A stretch of DNA of 61,547 nucleotides from Acidobacteriota bacterium (GTDB lineage Bacteria > Acidobacteriota > Blastocatellia > UBA7656), in contig JACQDB010000029.1 of assembly GCA_016201275.1 (NCBI GenBank), positions 1 through 61,547 of the forward strand, written 5' to 3'. The notes under the pieces are model-generated. The model did no database searches. It had not been told where the DNA came from and saw only the letters and a program-made list of their open reading frames with translations. Both the position numbers and the translations under genes were made by a program. Positions 9,501 to 18,498 of the stretch are shown here, one piece after another. How positions within the stretch are numbered: position 1 is the stretch's first letter; the number at the start of each line of letters is the position of its first letter.

Positions 9501-12048
9501 AAAGTTTTTCACCCGGCAGCGGTCTAGGCTTCAGCAATTCCTGAAAGCGCGTCTGGAGAATTTGCATGGTCTTGTCGGTCAGCATATCGGCATCATAGAC
9601 TTCACAAGTCTGCGCGTCCCAATCCCGACTGACGGTAGCAAGCGTTTGCAAACCCGATTCGTGGTGGTCGCCGCGCACAATTTCGCTGAGGCAACCATAG
9701 CGGCTGCGCGTCAGCACCAGTAAATCTTCGAGCAGCTTGCTGAACAAAACCGGCGGTTGCACTTCGGTCAGAAATTCGCTCTGCGCTCGGCTCAACGCCT
9801 TCAACAAATCATTGCTCTGTTGCAACGCCTTCTGGCTGTGTTTCGAGTCGCTGATGTCGCGCAGAAAAGCGGTGAACATGGGCGCGCCATCCGTGGCAAT
9901 AGGCGCAATCGCCAAGTCGGCGGGAAACTCGCTGCCATCGGCGCGCAGGGCGATGACTTCTATGCGTCTGCCGGTCGCCTGTTGATCGCCCGCCGCGAAA
10001 TAGGGATCGAGCAACAAGCGCTGCTCGAATGTCATGGCGTGTTGCGCCATCAACTCGACAAAAAGTTTGCCGACGATCTGCTCGCAGCGATAGCCAAAAG
10101 TAGTTTCGGCGGCGGGATTGAATTCCACGACCTTGCCTTCGTGGTCAATGGTGATGATGCAATCGAGCGCCGATTGCAGAATCGCGCTCTTGCGGGCTTC
10201 GCTTTCGCGCATCGCATCTTCGGCGTGTTTGCGTTCGATAAACTGGCCGATTTGACTGCCGATGCTGGTCATCAAATTGAACAACTCAAAATCGGGAGGA
10301 CGCACCTGCGTGCAGAAAAACTCGACCACTCCCAAGGGCACCTCGCCCAGAAAAATCGGGAAGGCAAAAGCATTGTGCAGATTGGCCTTGGCCGCCTCTG
10401 ATGCTCGCGTAAAGAAATGCGTATCTTTGACATCATCTATCCACAGGGGTTTGCCGCCCGCCAGCACGCGCCCCGGCAAGCCTTCGCCCAAAGGCAATAC
10501 GGCGGCCCGCGTCACGGTGGCAAACTCTGCTATCGGCAACTCCACATCGCTCCAAAAAGCCCTGCACTCCAAGGCCGCAGTCTGACGATTCAATTTCCAG
10601 AACGCGCCGACTTTCCAATGCAAGGTTTTGCAGATGGTTTCCAGCACTTGGGGAATCGCTTCACTCAAGGAAACGGCTTTGGCCATAGTCTGGGTGATGG
10701 CCTCTTGCGCGTGCAGGCGATTCTGTATGGCCTTCTGTGCGCTGAGGTCACGCGCCACCCAAGAAATATAGCGTACATCGTCGCTGCGCGATTTATGGGC
10801 GATGACGACTTGCGAGATCGGCAACGCTTGGCCATTGGCGGTACGCAATCGGCTTTCGCCGCTCCATACGCCTTGCGTGATGGCTTGCGGGATGGCCTCT
10901 TTTTGCAGTACGGCGGCAGCCTCGCGTCCCAGAAAATCGCTGAACTGCCGATGCTTTAAATCTTCATCGTCGCCGATTCCCAAGGCTTTTTTCATGGCGG
11001 CGTTGGCGTATAACAACTGGCCTTCAGGAGTGGCCGTGATAACAAAGTCGGTGGTCGCTTCGACGATGGATTTCAAACGATGATTCAAGGCTTCGGAGTC
11101 ACGAAACTCGGTCAAATCCTGAGCGTGACCCACCACATAAGGTGGCTTCCCCGGCTCTTCATACAACGAGTTGCTGTACACCCATATGCGCTGCTGCCCT
11201 CTTCTGGTGACCACAATTAAATAACCGCTGACGCTCTTCTCTTTCTGTATGCGTTGCAGATAGTCAGCCCATAAATGCCGCACCGAAGGGTGCAGCAGGT
11301 CGGTCATTTTTTTGCCCGTCAGTTCTTCCCGATCATAGCCCAGGCTATTGGCCGCCGCCGGATTGAAGGAGAGCAATTTGCCTTGTAAATCGTGTATGCA
11401 GATTAATCCTTTGCTTTTGGTCACCAATTCGCGGTAGCGTTTTTCGCTTTCGACGAGGGCTTTTTCGGCAATCTTGCGCTGCGTCACATCGCGAAAGATG
11501 GCGCGGATGGCAATGGGTTTGCCGTTGCGGAAACTGCAATTCATCGTGCCTTCGACAATGATGGTCTTGCCGGATTTGGTTACCAAAGAGGCTTCTTCCA
11601 AGCCGCTCTTTTTGCCCGCCATCAGGGTTTTGAGAGTACGCAGACAATCATCTTTGCAGTCGGGATGAAGAATGTCGAACAACGACAGGGCGGCGAGTTC
11701 TGTGGCCTTGTAGCCCAGAGCTTTCAGCCACGCCTGATTGACATAAAGAAATTTGCCGCCCGGCGTCACGCTCTGAATCAAATCGCTGGCGTTCTCTAAC
11801 ATATCCCGATGGCGCTCTTCGCTCTCGCGCAAATCGGCTTCGACTTCCTGACGCTCGCGCAGATCGTTGATCGTCCAGCGATAGGCAACAAACAGGACGA
11901 ACAGCACGAAGGCGGCAGCGCCCAATAAGGCAATGCTGTCAAAGAAAGTGACCGACAAATTCACAAACAGCATCAGCGTCATGAAAAAGAACAAGACCAG
12001 ATAGAGGCCAAAGCCTATCCACATCTTTTTTTTGACAGAGGTTTCCAT
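6526..12048 (-). CDS. Hybrid sensor histidine kinase with PAS, GAF, three receivers and HPt
   Basis: An 1840-residue inner-membrane phosphorelay kinase. Two membrane helices lie at residues about 8-55 with almost no periplasmic part. PAS domains centre near residues 110, 220, 340, 640 and 945, and GAF domains near 480-600 and 760-910. The HisKA H-box SHEIRTPLN is near 1073 and the ATPase G-box GGSGLGLS near 1254. Receiver aspartates lie in LLDKVMPGMDG (about 1363), LMDIQMPLMDG (about 1504) and LLDMEMPVLNG (about 1628). A C-terminal HPt domain has HDMKGCG near 1789. All relay elements look intact. The frame extends upstream, but the ATG at 12048 follows GGAAGGG and starts just before the first helix. 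It is divergent from a sigma-54 regulator, its likely partner by position only. Confidence 0.93.
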   Translation of the reverse strand: METSVKKKMWIGFGLYLVLFFFMTLMLFVNLSVTFFDSIALLGAAAFVLFVLFVAYRWTINDLRERQEVEADLRESEERHRDMLENASDLIQSVTPGGKFLYVNQAWLKALGYKATELAALSLFDILHPDCKDDCLRTLKTLMAGKKSGLEEASLVTKSGKTIIVEGTMNCSFRNGKPIAIRAIFRDVTQRKIAEKALVESEKRYRELVTKSKGLICIHDLQGKLLSFNPAAANSLGYDREELTGKKMTDLLHPSVRHLWADYLQRIQKEKSVSGYLIVVTRRGQQRIWVYSNSLYEEPGKPPYVVGHAQDLTEFRDSEALNHRLKSIVEATTDFVITATPEGQLLYANAAMKKALGIGDDEDLKHRQFSDFLGREAAAVLQKEAIPQAITQGVWSGESRLRTANGQALPISQVVIAHKSRSDDVRYISWVARDLSAQKAIQNRLHAQEAITQTMAKAVSLSEAIPQVLETICKTLHWKVGAFWKLNRQTAALECRAFWSDVELPIAEFATVTRAAVLPLGEGLPGRVLAGGKPLWIDDVKDTHFFTRASEAAKANLHNAFAFPIFLGEVPLGVVEFFCTQVRPPDFELFNLMTSIGSQIGQFIERKHAEDAMRESEARKSAILQSALDCIITIDHEGKVVEFNPAAETTFGYRCEQIVGKLFVELMAQHAMTFEQRLLLDPYFAAGDQQATGRRIEVIALRADGSEFPADLAIAPIATDGAPMFTAFLRDISDSKHSQKALQQSNDLLKALSRAQSEFLTEVQPPVLFSKLLEDLLVLTRSRYGCLSEIVRGDHHESGLQTLATVSRDWDAQTCEVYDADMLTDKTMQILQTRFQELLKPRPLPGEKLSPLVSPVAEFIRGALEFRAVLALPIYCGDEMIGMLGLADRADGFDDALLEFLQPFTAACGNLLQAYRNEQKRKQAEQEVATLSLVASKTDNAVLITNHRQQIEWVNDAFTRMTGYSLEEMRGRMPREILIGPDADSETLRHLDEALQAKINFTVEILQYRKNGEPHWVSMNISPVLNEAGEVLQFIAVQTEITERMNKEEALCQAMVAAEAASVAKSQFLAVMSHEIRTPLNAIIGMTDLALHTKLTPEQYEYLKTVQTNSEALLYLINDILDFSKIEGGQMDLDKLAFNPAEIVEGVAEMLSVRAVSKRLELVCNIGDALPLRVLGDPNRFRQILLNLVGNALKFTEVGEVVITLEALESADAETVELAITVADTGIGIAAQHRDKVFEKFYQADNSTTRKYGGSGLGLSISKLLAEKLNGRLWFDSEGGKGSTFYCRLPFALVEGCEASGKVEAFCDYRALVVDDNSSSLTQLTRLLQALGLTVASARRGSQALEMLQAEGAAYDVILLDKVMPGMDGVELARTLRRLPNYAHTRLILMSPLGMEDAALMQELHIGEPLSKPVLKARLQQALTQALPTRKAPPAPPATIVEAAPKNQLHAEPHRYAILVVEDNPANQHLARRILESAGYAVEIAENGKLAVEYSRERIYDLILMDIQMPLMDGITATAEIRKMEKQRHQRPTPIVALTAHAIEGYREKCIENGMNEYLSKPVNRKLLLNIVNQWLDKRPVVLIVDDSAPSHILIKNYLKEAEYQLFFAHNGQQGLEFLKRHWVSLVLLDMEMPVLNGYATATAIRQLGGFEQLPVIAMTGHDGLEEKQKCLASGCSDYVAKPLRKQNILEVIDRNLRAACVPAPLPQADIKAVEKADIAATVQVEMPICEPLAETVEPVAAAEVCVYVDEDIADLVPEFLEGRRDDVQKIRAMIEEHNYSVLYTLGHDMKGCGMGYGFEEISLIGKHIEAAAKEQNAPEILLWNNKLADYLNAVKVMTR

Positions 12049-12673
12049 GTGCAACCCTTCCGTTGGGTATCCTGAAAATATGTGGTGGCCTAGTGCAGGG
12101 AAGAACGGTCGGACTGCCAATCAACACGGCAGCGGTTCTTCATCGCCTTATCATGTACACAGTTTCGCTTTTGGGGAAGACTTTTATTAAAGATTTTTTC
12201 AATCCCCCCAACGGCAGTTGGGGGATACTTAAAGTCCAGCCTACACCACAGGCAAGCAAAGTTTTTTGCAATCCCCCCAACTGCCGTTGGGGATACTTAA
12301 AGTCCAGCCTACACCACAGGCAAGCAAAGTTTTTTAACAATCCCCCAACGGCAGTTGGGGGATAGTTAAAGTCCAGCCTTGAGCCTCGGGCAAGGCTGGA
12401 CTTTAACTATCCCCCGATTGCCATCAGGGGGATTCATTTATCGTTGACAGCGTTGCGTAGGCTGGACTTTAAGCATCCACTGACTGCCATCGGGGGGATT
12501 GGCAAGGTTGGTGCGCCTCGTTTTGCCGCTTCGCAGAAAAAAAATTCGCTGAAGTGAGTTTTTTGTATTGACTGTTTTTCCGCTTGCCTCATAATGAACT
12601 CGCACTGCACAAGGCCACATAATTTTTCATCACACCTCATCCACACCTTAGTCCCGTAACGCTCTCACGAAGT
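12049..12673. repeat. Stem-loop repeat cluster B between kinase and regulator
   Basis: At least five stem-loops of the CCCCC..GGCA..GGGGG family lie at about 12203, 12273, 12341, 12411 and 12477. The first three are in direct orientation and spaced by a roughly 68-bp unit containing CCAGCCTACACCACAGGCAA and GCAAAGTTTTTT. The last two are inverted. The remaining sequence (12049-12190 and 12510-12673) should hold the divergent promoters of the kinase and the regulator; I could not identify clear boxes. Confidence 0.75.
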
Positions 12674-14185
12674 ATGCAAAATCAAGATGTAAAACAGGGA
12701 ACCGTTATTCTGGTTGATGATGACAGTACCTTCTGCCTGCTGGTCAAACGCTGGGTTGAGCTTGCCGGATATAAGGTTGAAGTATTCGGTGATGGCGAAT
12801 CCTGCTTGGCCGGTTTGGGCAGCGTATTGCCTTCGGTGGTCTGTCTGGATTTAACTTTGCCCAGTCTGGGCGGCCTCGAAGTCTTACAAAAAATTAAAGA
12901 GCTTCATCGTCATTTACCCGTCATTATTTTGACCGCCAATACCTCTATAGATACCGTGGTCACCGCCATGCAGCTTGGTTCTTATGATTATCTGGTCAAG
13001 CCGGTGGACCGCACCAAACTGGTTACCACCATCAAGAACGCCGTCGAGCATTACCAGATGTCGCTGCGTCTGGCGCAACTCGAACGCGAAGTGGGCGGCA
13101 TCGGCTATCCCGGCATTATCGGCAACTCTCCGGCTATGAAGCGCATTTATCGGCAGGTGGATCAAGTTGCCACCAGCGACATCACGGTTCTGGTGCATGG
13201 CGAAAGCGGCACCGGCAAAGAGTTGATCGCCCGCGCCATTCACAGCAACAGCGGACGCGCCAAAAATGCTTTTATCGCGTTGAACTGCGCCGCCATTCCT
13301 GAAGCCTTGCAGGAATCCGAACTCTTCGGTCACGAGCGCGGCTCGTTTACCGGAGCCCTCAATCGGCGCTTGGGCAAATTTGAACAGGCCGATGGCGGCA
13401 CTTTGTTTTTAGATGAAGTCGCCGAATTGAGTTTGGGATTGCAGGCCAAATTGCTGCGCGTCCTGCAAGAAAAAAGTTATCAACGGCTGGGCGGCTCTAC
13501 GGAATTGCGTTCCGATTTTCGCCTGGTCGCCGCCACCCACAGAAATCTCGCCGACGAAGTTAAGGCCGGACGCTTTCGCGATGACCTCTATTTTCGCATC
13601 GCGGTATTCGAGTTGGAATTGCCGCCGCTGCGCGAGCGCCGCGAAGACATCTTGCTGCTGGCGCAGAATTTTCTGCAAACCTTGAGCGCGCAGTACGGCG
13701 GCAAGCAATTTTTTCTTTCAACTGAAGCCATTGACTTGCTGATGAATTATGCGTGGCCTGGCAATGTGCGCGAGTTGCAGAATTCCATGCAGCGCGCCTT
13801 TGTTACGGCAACCGGCGAGAACATTTTACCAAGCGATCTGCCGAGCCGCCTCTTCCAGAACAACGTCGTGAACTTGTCCAGCCAGGAGCGCTCCATACGC
13901 CTCGAAGCCATCGGCAACCGGCTGCCCAACCACGAGGGCAGAGCGGCAGGCGAAACCCCGTTTCCGATTCCCTACGCCATGCCGATCACTGCAACTCCCG
14001 GCGCGCCGTTGAAATTTCCGACCTTCAATCTTGAAGAGTTGGAACGTCTGGCTATCGAAGAAGCTATCAAACAATGCGGCGACAATATGTCGGAAGTCAT
14101 TCGTCGCCTGGGCATCGGTAGAACCACCTTCTACAGGAAATTGAAAGAATACAACCTCTGCGATAGACGCCGCTTGAGCGCCTGA
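12674..14185 (+). CDS. Sigma-54-dependent response regulator, NtrC family
   Basis: This 503-residue activator has a receiver domain (residues 1-125; VDDD and the phospho-acceptor in CLDLTLP near 57; lysine in YLVKPVD). An AAA+ domain (about 140-370) has Walker A GESGTGKE and the sigma-54 contact loop as GSFTGA where GAFTGA is usual. A Fis-type helix-turn-helix closes the protein (about 455-500, ending GRTTFYRKLKEY). It would bind enhancer sites and drive open-complex formation by sigma-54 polymerase when phosphorylated. A single-domain receiver follows on the same strand 40 bp later, and a hybrid kinase is divergent. The A-to-S change in the GAFTGA loop is noted but may be tolerated. Confidence 0.95.
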   Translation: MQNQDVKQGTVILVDDDSTFCLLVKRWVELAGYKVEVFGDGESCLAGLGSVLPSVVCLDLTLPSLGGLEVLQKIKELHRHLPVIILTANTSIDTVVTAMQLGSYDYLVKPVDRTKLVTTIKNAVEHYQMSLRLAQLEREVGGIGYPGIIGNSPAMKRIYRQVDQVATSDITVLVHGESGTGKELIARAIHSNSGRAKNAFIALNCAAIPEALQESELFGHERGSFTGALNRRLGKFEQADGGTLFLDEVAELSLGLQAKLLRVLQEKSYQRLGGSTELRSDFRLVAATHRNLADEVKAGRFRDDLYFRIAVFELELPPLRERREDILLLAQNFLQTLSAQYGGKQFFLSTEAIDLLMNYAWPGNVRELQNSMQRAFVTATGENILPSDLPSRLFQNNVVNLSSQERSIRLEAIGNRLPNHEGRAAGETPFPIPYAMPITATPGAPLKFPTFNLEELERLAIEEAIKQCGDNMSEVIRRLGIGRTTFYRKLKEYNLCDRRRLSA

Positions 14186-14225
14186 GACAGAACAAATTTT
14201 ATTTAGGAAAAAGGCAGGTAACATT

Positions 14226-14660
14226 ATGGAAGTCAACATGGAAAGCAATCGGGATGTCAACTATGAAGCGATCTTAACCCCGGCTTGCAACATTCTTCTC
14301 ATCGAAGATAATCAATCACAATCCAAACTGTTGAAGCGCTGGATTGAAGTCACCGGCAACTTCAACGTCACGATTGTTGAAAACGGCCAGGCGGGATTGA
14401 AGTCCATACAGGATGGCAATTGGGATTTGGTAATCAGCGATATTCATGTGCCGGGCATCAACGGCCTCGAATTGACCCGGCACATCAAGACCGAACAACT
14501 GCCGGTGCCGATTCTGTTGATTTCGGCTCACGATGGACTGGACGCCAACAGTCAGGCGCTACGCAATCAAGCGGATGATTATCTGGTCAAGCCGTTCGCC
14601 AAAAATATCTTTGTGAGCAAAATCGAAAACCTGCTCAGTCGTACCCGTATGGAAGGCTGA
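14226..14660 (+). CDS. Single-domain response regulator
   Basis: A 144-residue protein that is almost entirely a receiver domain: acidic pocket LLIEDNQS near residue 23, phospho-acceptor in VISDIHVPGINGLE near 73, threonine/serine switch region LLISAHDG, and lysine in YLVKPFAK. It has no output domain. Such proteins act by protein contact or as phosphate shuttles. It follows the sigma-54 regulator by 40 bp and is probably co-transcribed, so it may compete for phosphate from the divergent kinase or pass it on. AAAGGCAGG lies upstream of the ATG. Confidence 0.92.
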   Translation: MEVNMESNRDVNYEAILTPACNILLIEDNQSQSKLLKRWIEVTGNFNVTIVENGQAGLKSIQDGNWDLVISDIHVPGINGLELTRHIKTEQLPVPILLISAHDGLDANSQALRNQADDYLVKPFAKNIFVSKIENLLSRTRMEG

Positions 14661-14908
14661 TTCGTTTAGCACACCATGCGCGGTTTGATTGAGTGCGATG
14701 ATGGGTGATTGCCAAGCCGCTAACGGCGCGACAGCGATCCGTTGTTGCACTCGCAAAACCGTTTTCCATGATGTGGTAACCGATTCGCCTGTGCCGGTCA
14801 GCGCGGTTGACCAACCGCCTGACCAGGCGTGCGGCGCGGCGGCAATTTTTTTCCGTCGCCGCGCCGCACCGCCATTTTGGTTGCAAGCCCGGTGGCCGTT
14901 GCCTTCTA

Positions 14909-17900
14909 TCAAGTCTTGACGGTGGCCTTGCGTTCCAGTTTGTTCCAGCCGACCGCGATGCCGCGCAGCGAAGCAAAGGTCGCTTTGATGGCGACGTAAT
15001 ACATCAACTGCCGGTAGAAAAAGCGCTGTAAAAACAACCACACCAGCAGGCGTTTATTTTCCGTCCGCTCCAACCCGAAGGCCAGTGCCGCAGCGATAAA
15101 ATCTATGGCCAGAAACAGAGCGTAAAAAAACATCACGCGCCAGAAAGTGTCGGCGGAAAAATCGGTCGGATGTTGAAAGCGATTCCACAACACATTGGCC
15201 AGCGACAACACCATCAATAAGTCCATCGCCGGAGAGATCAACGGGAACAGTACCTGAAAGATAAAAATATTGGGCAAGGCCACCAAGCCCAAAGTTCCAT
15301 AGCGCGGATTGAACAAGGCGTTCTTGTGATTCCAGGCCGCCTGCAAGGTTCCGTACATCCAGCGATAGCGCTGCTTGAGAAAACCGCGCACGGTGTCGGG
15401 GGCTTCCGTCAAGGCAATGGCTTCATCTTCATAGGCGACGCGATAGCCGCGTTTCAAAATCGCCATCGTCAAGTCGGCATCTTCGGCCAGCGTCAGATGC
15501 GTAAAGCTACCGGCTTCCAACACCAGTTGTCGCCGCCACGCGCCGACCGCACCCGGCACCACCGTGATGCAGTTCAACACATTGAAAGCGCGACGATCCA
15601 GATTTTGACTGGTGATGTATTCCAGCGCCTGCCAGCGCGTCAGCAGATTGATGCGATTGCCAACTTTGGCATTGCCCGCCACCGCGCCGATTTTGTCGTC
15701 GGCGAAATGGCGCACCAGCTTGCTGATGGTATCTTTAGCAAAGACCGTATCGGCATCCAGCGCGATGACGATTTCGGCATCGGTATGCAGAACGCCAAAG
15801 TTCAGCGCTTCGGGTTTGCCACCATTGGCTTTGGCAAACAGGCGCACTCGCGGCTCATGGGCGAAAGCTTGCCGTACCACTTCAACCGTGCGGTCGGTCG
15901 AGCCATCATCCACCACGACAATTTCAAAACCGGGCAAGTCCGACGCCAGCAGCGAGGCGATGGTTTGCGTGATGACTTTCTCTTCGTTGAAGGCCGGAAC
16001 GATGACCGCAACAGTCGGTTGATAATCGTCAGCATAAACGGCGTGGCGCTCGCGGCGATGTTCGATGATGGCCAGCGTGCCTATGAATAACAAGCGGATG
16101 ATGCCTAAAATGATTCCGGCTAAAAACATATAATGCAGCGCCTGGGCGGCAAAGTTGATGACCGCAAAAGCTATGCGGGTTGGCAGCATTCGCCACTTCT
16201 CGTCATCGGGAACCGGCGGCATCACTTCGTCGCGTGATTTGCCCATCAATTCCGAAACCGAAACCAACTCGAAGCCTTTGGCCCACAATCCTTCAATAAT
16301 TCGCGGCAAAGCTTCTAGGGTGCGGTGGCGGTCGCCGCCGGAATCGTGCAGCAAGATCACATTGCCATCGCCGGTGCTGGCTTTCTTCATCGCTTCGTCA
16401 ATCGCACTGTTGACGATCTCATCGGTGCTGACTTCGGGCTGTCGCCAGTCGTGCGGGTCTATCAACATTCCGACATCCACATAACCACGGTCGCTGATAA
16501 AGCGCAGCGGCGTGATTTCGGCAGGCGTCGTCGGTTCGGCGTCTTCGGCAAAGGGCGGGCGAAACAGCGTCGAGCGCCGCCCTATAATGCTTTCCAGCAT
16601 CACGTCCGTAGCGCCCAATTCCAGTTTGAATTGGGTTTCGGAAATTCTGGAGATATTCGGATGAGTAAAGGTATGATTGCCGATGTCGTGACCTTCAGCA
16701 TACTCGCGCCGTAATAAATCGGGCTGCAATTCGCCATTAAGACCGATGACAAAAAAGGTCGCGTGCACCTGATACTGCTTGAGGATGTCGAGAATCTTCG
16801 GGGTGTATTGCGAGTCGGGGCCATCATCAAAAGTGAGAGCAACTTTATACGGTTTTCCGCCCAAACGATCAATCACCCACGGCGAAGGAAATTCCTTGTA
16901 GCTCTGCTGCGTAATCAAGCCGCGCTTGTCATCGTAAGTGATGGCGCGGTCGCCAGGACTCGGCTCCCCGGCGATTTTCAAGATGTCGCCCTGGCCTTTG
17001 TACTCCAGATTGTAGCCATACGAAAAACTGGAGAGCGATTCGGCCAACGCTTTATTGGGTTGAATGCCTTTGCCGAAAAACGTCCACAACGACGGGTCTT
17101 CGCTGCCCAAGCGCCACAAGGCAAAGCCGCGTGTAGAATAATTGCGCGCCACTGCCATTTCATTAAAGGCGGTAATGGCATCCAGAAACCACACGCGATG
17201 CACGTTGTCATCATCATCGGCGTACTCGTAATAAGGGTTTAAACTCTCTTCGTCCATCTGCACTTCGACCACATCTTCGGGGTCGTCGGAAGCTTTGGGA
17301 TAAGAGGAGTCGGCAATGTTTACCACGGCGTCTTCAAAGGTCATGAGGTTGGCTTCTTCGCTGACCTTGTGGCCTTTGCTGTCGGCAATCTTCCAGTCGT
17401 AGGCATAGTTGCCGATGGCGACGATAGTTTTATCCGTAGGTATATCGGCCTGATGTTTCCGCAGCGCGTTTTCAAACCAATCCAGTCCGGCAATCGCGCC
17501 GTCGGCTTTCTCGGTGGAATCGTGTTCGTCGTAAGCCATGAGGATAACGTAATCGCTCACCTCGGCGAGTTTGCGATAATCGAAAGAGGCTTCGTCATCT
17601 ACCGGAACATTGATGGAAACCTCCAGCCCCGCCGGATGAAAGCGTGCCGCCAACTCGGTCATAAATTGCACGAGTTGCTCTTTGGCCAACGGTTCCAGAT
17701 TTTCAAAGTCTATGCTGACGCCATCGAATTGATGGCTCTGCACATAATCAAAAAGTTGCTCGATACAATTTTTGCGCGCCTCCGGATTGGCCAACATCGG
17801 CAGCAGTCTGTCTTTGTGCCAGATATTATCCTGGGCGTTGTTGACCAGCGCGTTGAGGCGGCAGCGCGGCGTGCGGGAGCGCATAAAATCAAAAGTATCC

Positions 17901-18418
17901 TGTAGGCGTTTTTGGGTCTCCGCAACATCCTCTTGCGCCTCGCGGTTTTTGATCGTCAGTTGTCCCGTGGCATCTTCCAGGTGTAGGCTCTCCATGATTA
18001 ACATATCGAGTTGGACGCCGCGCTTTTCCACATTCTCGCGCAGCGACGTAGCCGAGGATTCATCCCAGTTGACATAGAAAGCCACGGCGAGCGGGGCGTT
18101 GTCGTTGTGCGGTTGGTTGGCCAGTTCGCGCACAGCGGCTTTGCGCCGATTGGTCTCTTCTTTTATCTTTTGTTTGGCCTCGCGGATTTCCGCTTTGCGT
18201 TTATCGGGCAAGGCAAAGGTTGGCGGCGCGGGCTTATATTTTTTCGGCGGATTGCCCAACCCCAGTTTTGGTAAAATCGGGTTGAAGATGACGCTGAGAA
18301 TCAACGCGCCAAAAGCTACAGTAAAAAAGAGGCCGGTCAAATAAACGCCGCGCCGCAATCTAGGCCAGCGTTTTTTTTGGGGGTCGAAAAATACAGGATG
18401 AATTCTTTGTTTGCTCAT
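14909..18418 (-). CDS. Trifunctional GH18-like / NodB deacetylase / GT2 fusion
   Basis: This 1169-residue membrane protein joins three enzymes of polysaccharide metabolism. A membrane helix lies at about 27-48. A GH18-like hydrolase domain (about 105-400) has DGVSIDFEN, keeping the acid/base glutamate of DxxDxDxE-type motifs. A NodB polysaccharide deacetylase domain (from about 525) has TFDDGPDS, HTFTHP, RPPFAED and LLHDSGG, all metal or catalytic motifs. A membrane pass near 770 leads to a GT2 domain (from about 803) with VPAFNEE, ALDAD, AEDAD and the processive QRYRW motif near 1017, then membrane helices. It would polymerise a hexosamine polymer, deacetylate it and perhaps trim or clear it, in a PgaB/PgaC-like division of labour. 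The substrate is not known. Confidence 0.9.
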   Translation of the reverse strand: MSKQRIHPVFFDPQKKRWPRLRRGVYLTGLFFTVAFGALILSVIFNPILPKLGLGNPPKKYKPAPPTFALPDKRKAEIREAKQKIKEETNRRKAAVRELANQPHNDNAPLAVAFYVNWDESSATSLRENVEKRGVQLDMLIMESLHLEDATGQLTIKNREAQEDVAETQKRLQDTFDFMRSRTPRCRLNALVNNAQDNIWHKDRLLPMLANPEARKNCIEQLFDYVQSHQFDGVSIDFENLEPLAKEQLVQFMTELAARFHPAGLEVSINVPVDDEASFDYRKLAEVSDYVILMAYDEHDSTEKADGAIAGLDWFENALRKHQADIPTDKTIVAIGNYAYDWKIADSKGHKVSEEANLMTFEDAVVNIADSSYPKASDDPEDVVEVQMDEESLNPYYEYADDDDNVHRVWFLDAITAFNEMAVARNYSTRGFALWRLGSEDPSLWTFFGKGIQPNKALAESLSSFSYGYNLEYKGQGDILKIAGEPSPGDRAITYDDKRGLITQQSYKEFPSPWVIDRLGGKPYKVALTFDDGPDSQYTPKILDILKQYQVHATFFVIGLNGELQPDLLRREYAEGHDIGNHTFTHPNISRISETQFKLELGATDVMLESIIGRRSTLFRPPFAEDAEPTTPAEITPLRFISDRGYVDVGMLIDPHDWRQPEVSTDEIVNSAIDEAMKKASTGDGNVILLHDSGGDRHRTLEALPRIIEGLWAKGFELVSVSELMGKSRDEVMPPVPDDEKWRMLPTRIAFAVINFAAQALHYMFLAGIILGIIRLLFIGTLAIIEHRRERHAVYADDYQPTVAVIVPAFNEEKVITQTIASLLASDLPGFEIVVVDDGSTDRTVEVVRQAFAHEPRVRLFAKANGGKPEALNFGVLHTDAEIVIALDADTVFAKDTISKLVRHFADDKIGAVAGNAKVGNRINLLTRWQALEYITSQNLDRRAFNVLNCITVVPGAVGAWRRQLVLEAGSFTHLTLAEDADLTMAILKRGYRVAYEDEAIALTEAPDTVRGFLKQRYRWMYGTLQAAWNHKNALFNPRYGTLGLVALPNIFIFQVLFPLISPAMDLLMVLSLANVLWNRFQHPTDFSADTFWRVMFFYALFLAIDFIAAALAFGLERTENKRLLVWLFLQRFFYRQLMYYVAIKATFASLRGIAVGWNKLERKATVKT

Positions 18419-18498
18419 ACGGACACACCAACCCCATGCAAACGGGAGGCTAAAGGTTTATCATTTTTTTGTTTCACGATGCTATACATCACCAATGC

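Noticed and set aside
12203-12432. Possible CRISPR array
   Set aside because: The repeated units contain the palindromic part and conserved spacers; the intervening sequences are also repeated and change orientation, and no cas gene is nearby.
12063-12646. Short open frames through repeat cluster B
   Set aside because: Same repeat-derived peptides as at 6 kb, on both strands, without coding signals.
14559-15041. Minus-strand frames between the receiver gene and the fusion gene
   Set aside because: No domain, poor composition and overlap with two well-supported genes.
15326-16714. Long plus-strand frames opposite the GH18/NodB/GT2 gene
   Set aside because: Antisense shadows of a gene with clear domains; the peptides are Arg/His/Gln-rich with no recognisable motif.
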